This document shows, piece by piece, positions 4,852 to 6,604 of a DNA stretch of 6,604 nt. Source of the stretch: Actinomycetes bacterium (GTDB lineage Bacteria > Actinomycetota > Acidimicrobiia > Spongiisociales > UBA5794). The notes beneath the pieces were generated by a model. It made no database searches, had not been told where the DNA came from, and was given only the letters and a program-made list of their open reading frames with translations. The first letter of the stretch is position 1. The number at the start of each line of letters is the position of its first letter. The stretch lies in contig JAHEEL010000054.1 in the NCBI GenBank assembly GCA_024640745.1, positions 1 to 6,604 of the forward strand, given 5' to 3'. Both the position numbers and the translations under genes were made by a program.

Positions 4852-5098
4852 CTGCAACACGTGGTGCGGTCGCGCGGCGGCGAGATCGTGGTGTCCCAGA
4901 CCCGCAACGTACCGGTCGTGTGTGACAGAATCCCCACCGCCGGGCCGAAGAACCTCCATTGCGAGTGGCCGGTCGCCGGACACGAAGCCCGGCGGTGTCG
5001 CTCGTGTCTCGTGTCTCGTGTCTCGTGTCTCTCGTCTCGGGTCTTGCCGCCGGCGTCTGCCATCATCGCCCCGAGCATCGAGATCGAGGAGATCCACC
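4852..5098. other. Gene-free gap between ssrA and the monooxygenase gene
   Basis: These 247 bases contain no supportable gene. Open frames on both strands here are extensions or antisense products of the tmRNA 3' end and of the repeat. No hairpin with a U-tract was found after ssrA, so how its transcription ends is unclear. The only distinct features are the heptamer repeat (5001-5042) and, at the right end, the ribosome-binding site GAGGAGA (5086-5092) of the next gene. Confidence 0.7.
5001..5042. repeat. Heptanucleotide tandem repeat, (CTCGTGT)4 plus two degenerate units
   Basis: Four perfect copies of CTCGTGT fill 5001-5028, followed by CTCTCGT and CTCGGGT (5029-5042); GGTGTCG just before (4994-5000) may be a decayed unit. 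The other strand reads ACACGAG. The array ends 56 bp before the ATG of the monooxygenase gene, outside any coding frame. A change in copy number could alter promoter spacing but not a protein. Confidence 0.9.
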
Positions 5099-5413
5099 AT
5101 GGCCGTCGTTCGCATCAACGCCATCACCGTGCCGCCGGAGGGCGGCGACGAACTGCTGGAGCGCTTCCGGAACCGTCTCGGGTCGGTCGACGATCAGCCA
5201 GGCTTCCTCGGATTCGAGCTCCTGCGCCCGACCTCCGATGCCGAGCCTCGCTGGTTCGTCGTCACCCACTGGGAGACCGCCGAGCACTTCGACGCCTGGA
5301 TGCAATCCACGTACTTCAAGGAGGGCCACGCCAGAAGCGAGCGTCGGCCCGTGGGGACCGCAGCGGATCTGCTCGAGTTCGACGTCGTGTTGTCATCGAA
5401 GCCGAGCCGTTGA
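5099..5413 (+). CDS. IsdG/MhuD-type heme-degrading monooxygenase (ABM domain)
   Basis: The 104-residue protein is a single dimeric alpha-beta barrel (ABM) domain. It resembles mycobacterial MhuD through its whole length, as far as I recall that sequence: VVRINAI at the start, PGFLGFELLRP (34-44), FVVTHWE (53-59) and LLEFDVVL (91-98). Residues known to matter in IsdG/MhuD are at the expected places: N7, W67 and the heme-ligand candidate H77. Such enzymes bind heme as dimers and open the porphyrin ring with O2 and an electron donor, releasing iron. ATG 5099 has a good ribosome-binding site (GAGGAGA, 5086-5092, six bases away) and gives the MhuD-like MAVVRINAI start. Generic annotation would be antibiotic biosynthesis monooxygenase family protein. 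No heme-uptake gene is visible nearby, so the iron role rests on homology. The tail SSKPSR is short and polar. Confidence 0.87.
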   Translation: MAVVRINAITVPPEGGDELLERFRNRLGSVDDQPGFLGFELLRPTSDAEPRWFVVTHWETAEHFDAWMQSTYFKEGHARSERRPVGTAADLLEFDVVLSSKPSR

Positions 5414-5508
5414 ACGGCCCCTGAACGCCGGACCCTTGCGGCGGAGTTCGTACTTGCGACCTTCGGCCTCTACCACAGTCCGACCGCCGGATCGACCATG
5501 ATGGGACC

Positions 5509-6604
5509 ATGCGCACACTGATCAGCAACGGAACGGTGGTGACCGCGGCAGCGGCAACAGAGTCGGACGTCGTCATCGAAGGAGAGCGGATCGTGGGGGT
5601 CGTGGCTCCCGGTTCGGCCGACGGCGATTTCGACCGAGTGATCGACGCCACGGGGCGCTACGTGATCCCCGGTGGTGTCGACATGCACACCCACATGGAG
5701 CTGCCCGTCTCCGGCACGGTCTCGAGCGACACGTACGAGACGGGGACGAGGGCTGCCGCGGTCGGAGGTACCACGACCATCGTCGACTACGCCGGGCAGA
5801 CCCGGGGCAGCACGCTTCGCGCGGGCCTCGATGAGTGGATGGCCCGAGCCGCGGAGCATTGCTTCGTCGACTACGGATTCCACATGATGGTGACCGACGT
5901 CCACGCCGGGACGCTCGCGGAGTTTCCCGAGATGATGCGAGCAGGGGTCACCACGTTCAAGCTGTTCACGGCATATCCGGGTGTCAATCTCTCCGACGAT
6001 CGGCAGATCCTGGAGGCGATGCAGACCGCAGCATCGATCGGAGCCACGATCATGATGCATGCCGAGAATGGGATTGCGATCGACCTGCTTCGGGACGAGG
6101 CGGTTGAACGAGGTGAGACGGACCCCATTCATCATCTGCTCACCAGACCGGCATCGATGGAATCCGAGGCGGTCCATCGTGTGGCGGCGCTGGCCGAGAT
6201 CGCAGGCTGTCCGCTGGTCATCGTGCATATTTCGTCCCAGGATGCGTTCGCCGAGGCCGTCGTCGCTCGCGATCGCGGGCTTCCGGTGTTCGCCGAGACG
6301 TGCCCTCAGTACCTCTGGCTGGCGCAGGAGGATCTGCCCGAAGGATTCGATGCCGCCAGATTCGTGTGCTCGCCGCCGCTCCGCCGAAGGGCCGAAGGAC
6401 ACCAGGCAGCGCTCTGGTCGGGGATCTCGACCGGACGCGTCGATGCCGTTGCGACCGATCACTGTCCGTTCAGCTGGGAGCAGAAGGAGGCCGGTCGCGG
6501 CGACTTCCGCAAGATCCCGAACGGTCTCGGTGTCGTCGAGCACCGAATGGATCTCGTCTTCCAGGGCGTTCTGGAAGGGTGGATCCCGCTCACCCGATGG
6601 ATCG
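5509..6604 (+). CDS. hydA: Dihydropyrimidinase / D-hydantoinase, 3' end outside window
   Basis: The first 365 residues of a cyclic amidohydrolase are visible, of about 460 expected. The binuclear metal site is complete: H60 and H62 (GGVDMHTHMELP), K151 as the carbamylated lysine (TTFKLFTAYPG), H184 (MMHAENG), H240 (VIVHISSQDA) and D317 (VATDHCPF). Y156 (TAYPG) corresponds to the tyrosine of the substrate stereo-selectivity loop. FKLFTAYPG and ETCPQYL favour dihydropyrimidinase/hydantoinase over allantoinase or dihydroorotase. The enzyme opens dihydrouracil, dihydrothymine or 5-substituted hydantoins to N-carbamoyl amino acids in the cytoplasm, the second step of reductive pyrimidine breakdown. 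ATG 5509 is the first in-frame start that gives the normal MRTLISNGTVV N-terminus; the ATGs at 5498 and 5501 are in another frame. No Shine-Dalgarno is clear, and CATGAT six bases upstream could be a -10 box for a leaderless transcript. Partner genes would lie to the right. Confidence 0.92.
   Translation, partial: MRTLISNGTVVTAAAATESDVVIEGERIVGVVAPGSADGDFDRVIDATGRYVIPGGVDMHTHMELPVSGTVSSDTYETGTRAAAVGGTTTIVDYAGQTRGSTLRAGLDEWMARAAEHCFVDYGFHMMVTDVHAGTLAEFPEMMRAGVTTFKLFTAYPGVNLSDDRQILEAMQTAASIGATIMMHAENGIAIDLLRDEAVERGETDPIHHLLTRPASMESEAVHRVAALAEIAGCPLVIVHISSQDAFAEAVVARDRGLPVFAETCPQYLWLAQEDLPEGFDAARFVCSPPLRRRAEGHQAALWSGISTGRVDAVATDHCPFSWEQKEAGRGDFRKIPNGLGVVEHRMDLVFQGVLEGWIPLTRWI

Noticed and set aside
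4619..4852. Minus-strand open frame (77 codons) over the tmRNA, starting MEVGGIEPPS
   Set aside because: It is antisense to the tRNA-like 3' end of ssrA. GGIEPPS-like peptides are well-known artefacts of translating tRNA or tmRNA genes backwards.
5001..5042. CRISPR-like array
   Set aside because: The units are 7 bp and directly adjacent with no spacers, so this is a simple tandem repeat.
4738..5127. Minus-strand frames with WGESNPRP and GGGGNRTPVP over the ssrA 3' end
   Set aside because: Same artefact class in other frames; the upstream parts are translations of the heptamer repeat (DTRHETR-like), with no ribosome-binding site or homologous domain.
5470..6543. 357-codon minus-strand open frame opposite the dihydropyrimidinase gene
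   Set aside because: The plus strand carries every metal-binding motif of the family, while the minus product has no recognisable fold.

Overview
The window is GC-rich, gene-dense bacterial DNA with frequent GTG starts and overlapping stop/start codons. The order ftsE (tail only) - ftsX - secreted M23 peptidase - smpB, with ssrA nearby, matches the prfB-ftsE-ftsX-smpB neighbourhood of Actinomycetota. The IsdG-fold enzyme looks like mycobacterial MhuD, and the tmRNA tag ends in YALAA. I infer a high-GC actinobacterium, most likely an Acidimicrobiia-like lineage rather than a mycobacterium or streptomycete. The phylum is well supported; the class is a guess.

Layout. Positions 1-2316 (+) hold a tightly coupled cell-division/cell-wall operon: the acidic C-terminal end of probable FtsE, FtsX, and an exported coiled-coil M23 endopeptidase. 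Both gene junctions are 4-base GTGA overlaps. Positions 2317-2457 are a short but highly structured intergenic stretch, with a stem-loop, a 15-bp direct repeat and a long-range inverted repeat, ending in a -10-like box just before smpB. smpB occupies 2458-2916 (+). A two-gene minus-strand operon follows (read from 4386 down to 2966): a membrane-anchored thioredoxin-fold protein, then a class I methyltransferase. Divergent from it is ssrA (tmRNA, 4497-4851, +), which encodes the tag ADNESYALAA. A gene-free gap with a heptanucleotide tandem repeat (5001-5042) leads to an IsdG/MhuD-type heme-degrading monooxygenase (5099-5413, +). The last gene, dihydropyrimidinase/D-hydantoinase (5509 on, +), runs off the window.

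How the genes work together. FtsE/FtsX form an ABC-type complex that in other bacteria switches on a periplasmic or extracellular coiled-coil wall hydrolase. The M23 protein here has the right architecture and position to be that effector, and it keeps all its zinc and catalytic residues. SmpB and tmRNA are the two core parts of trans-translation. They sit about 1.6 kb apart, separated by the opposite-facing thioredoxin/methyltransferase pair. The heme oxygenase-like and dihydropyrimidinase genes are separate metabolic functions.

I found no CRISPR array, IS element, phage gene or clearly new defence system. The least explained parts are the structured smpB leader region, the uncharacterised thioredoxin/methyltransferase operon, and the acidic FtsE tail.
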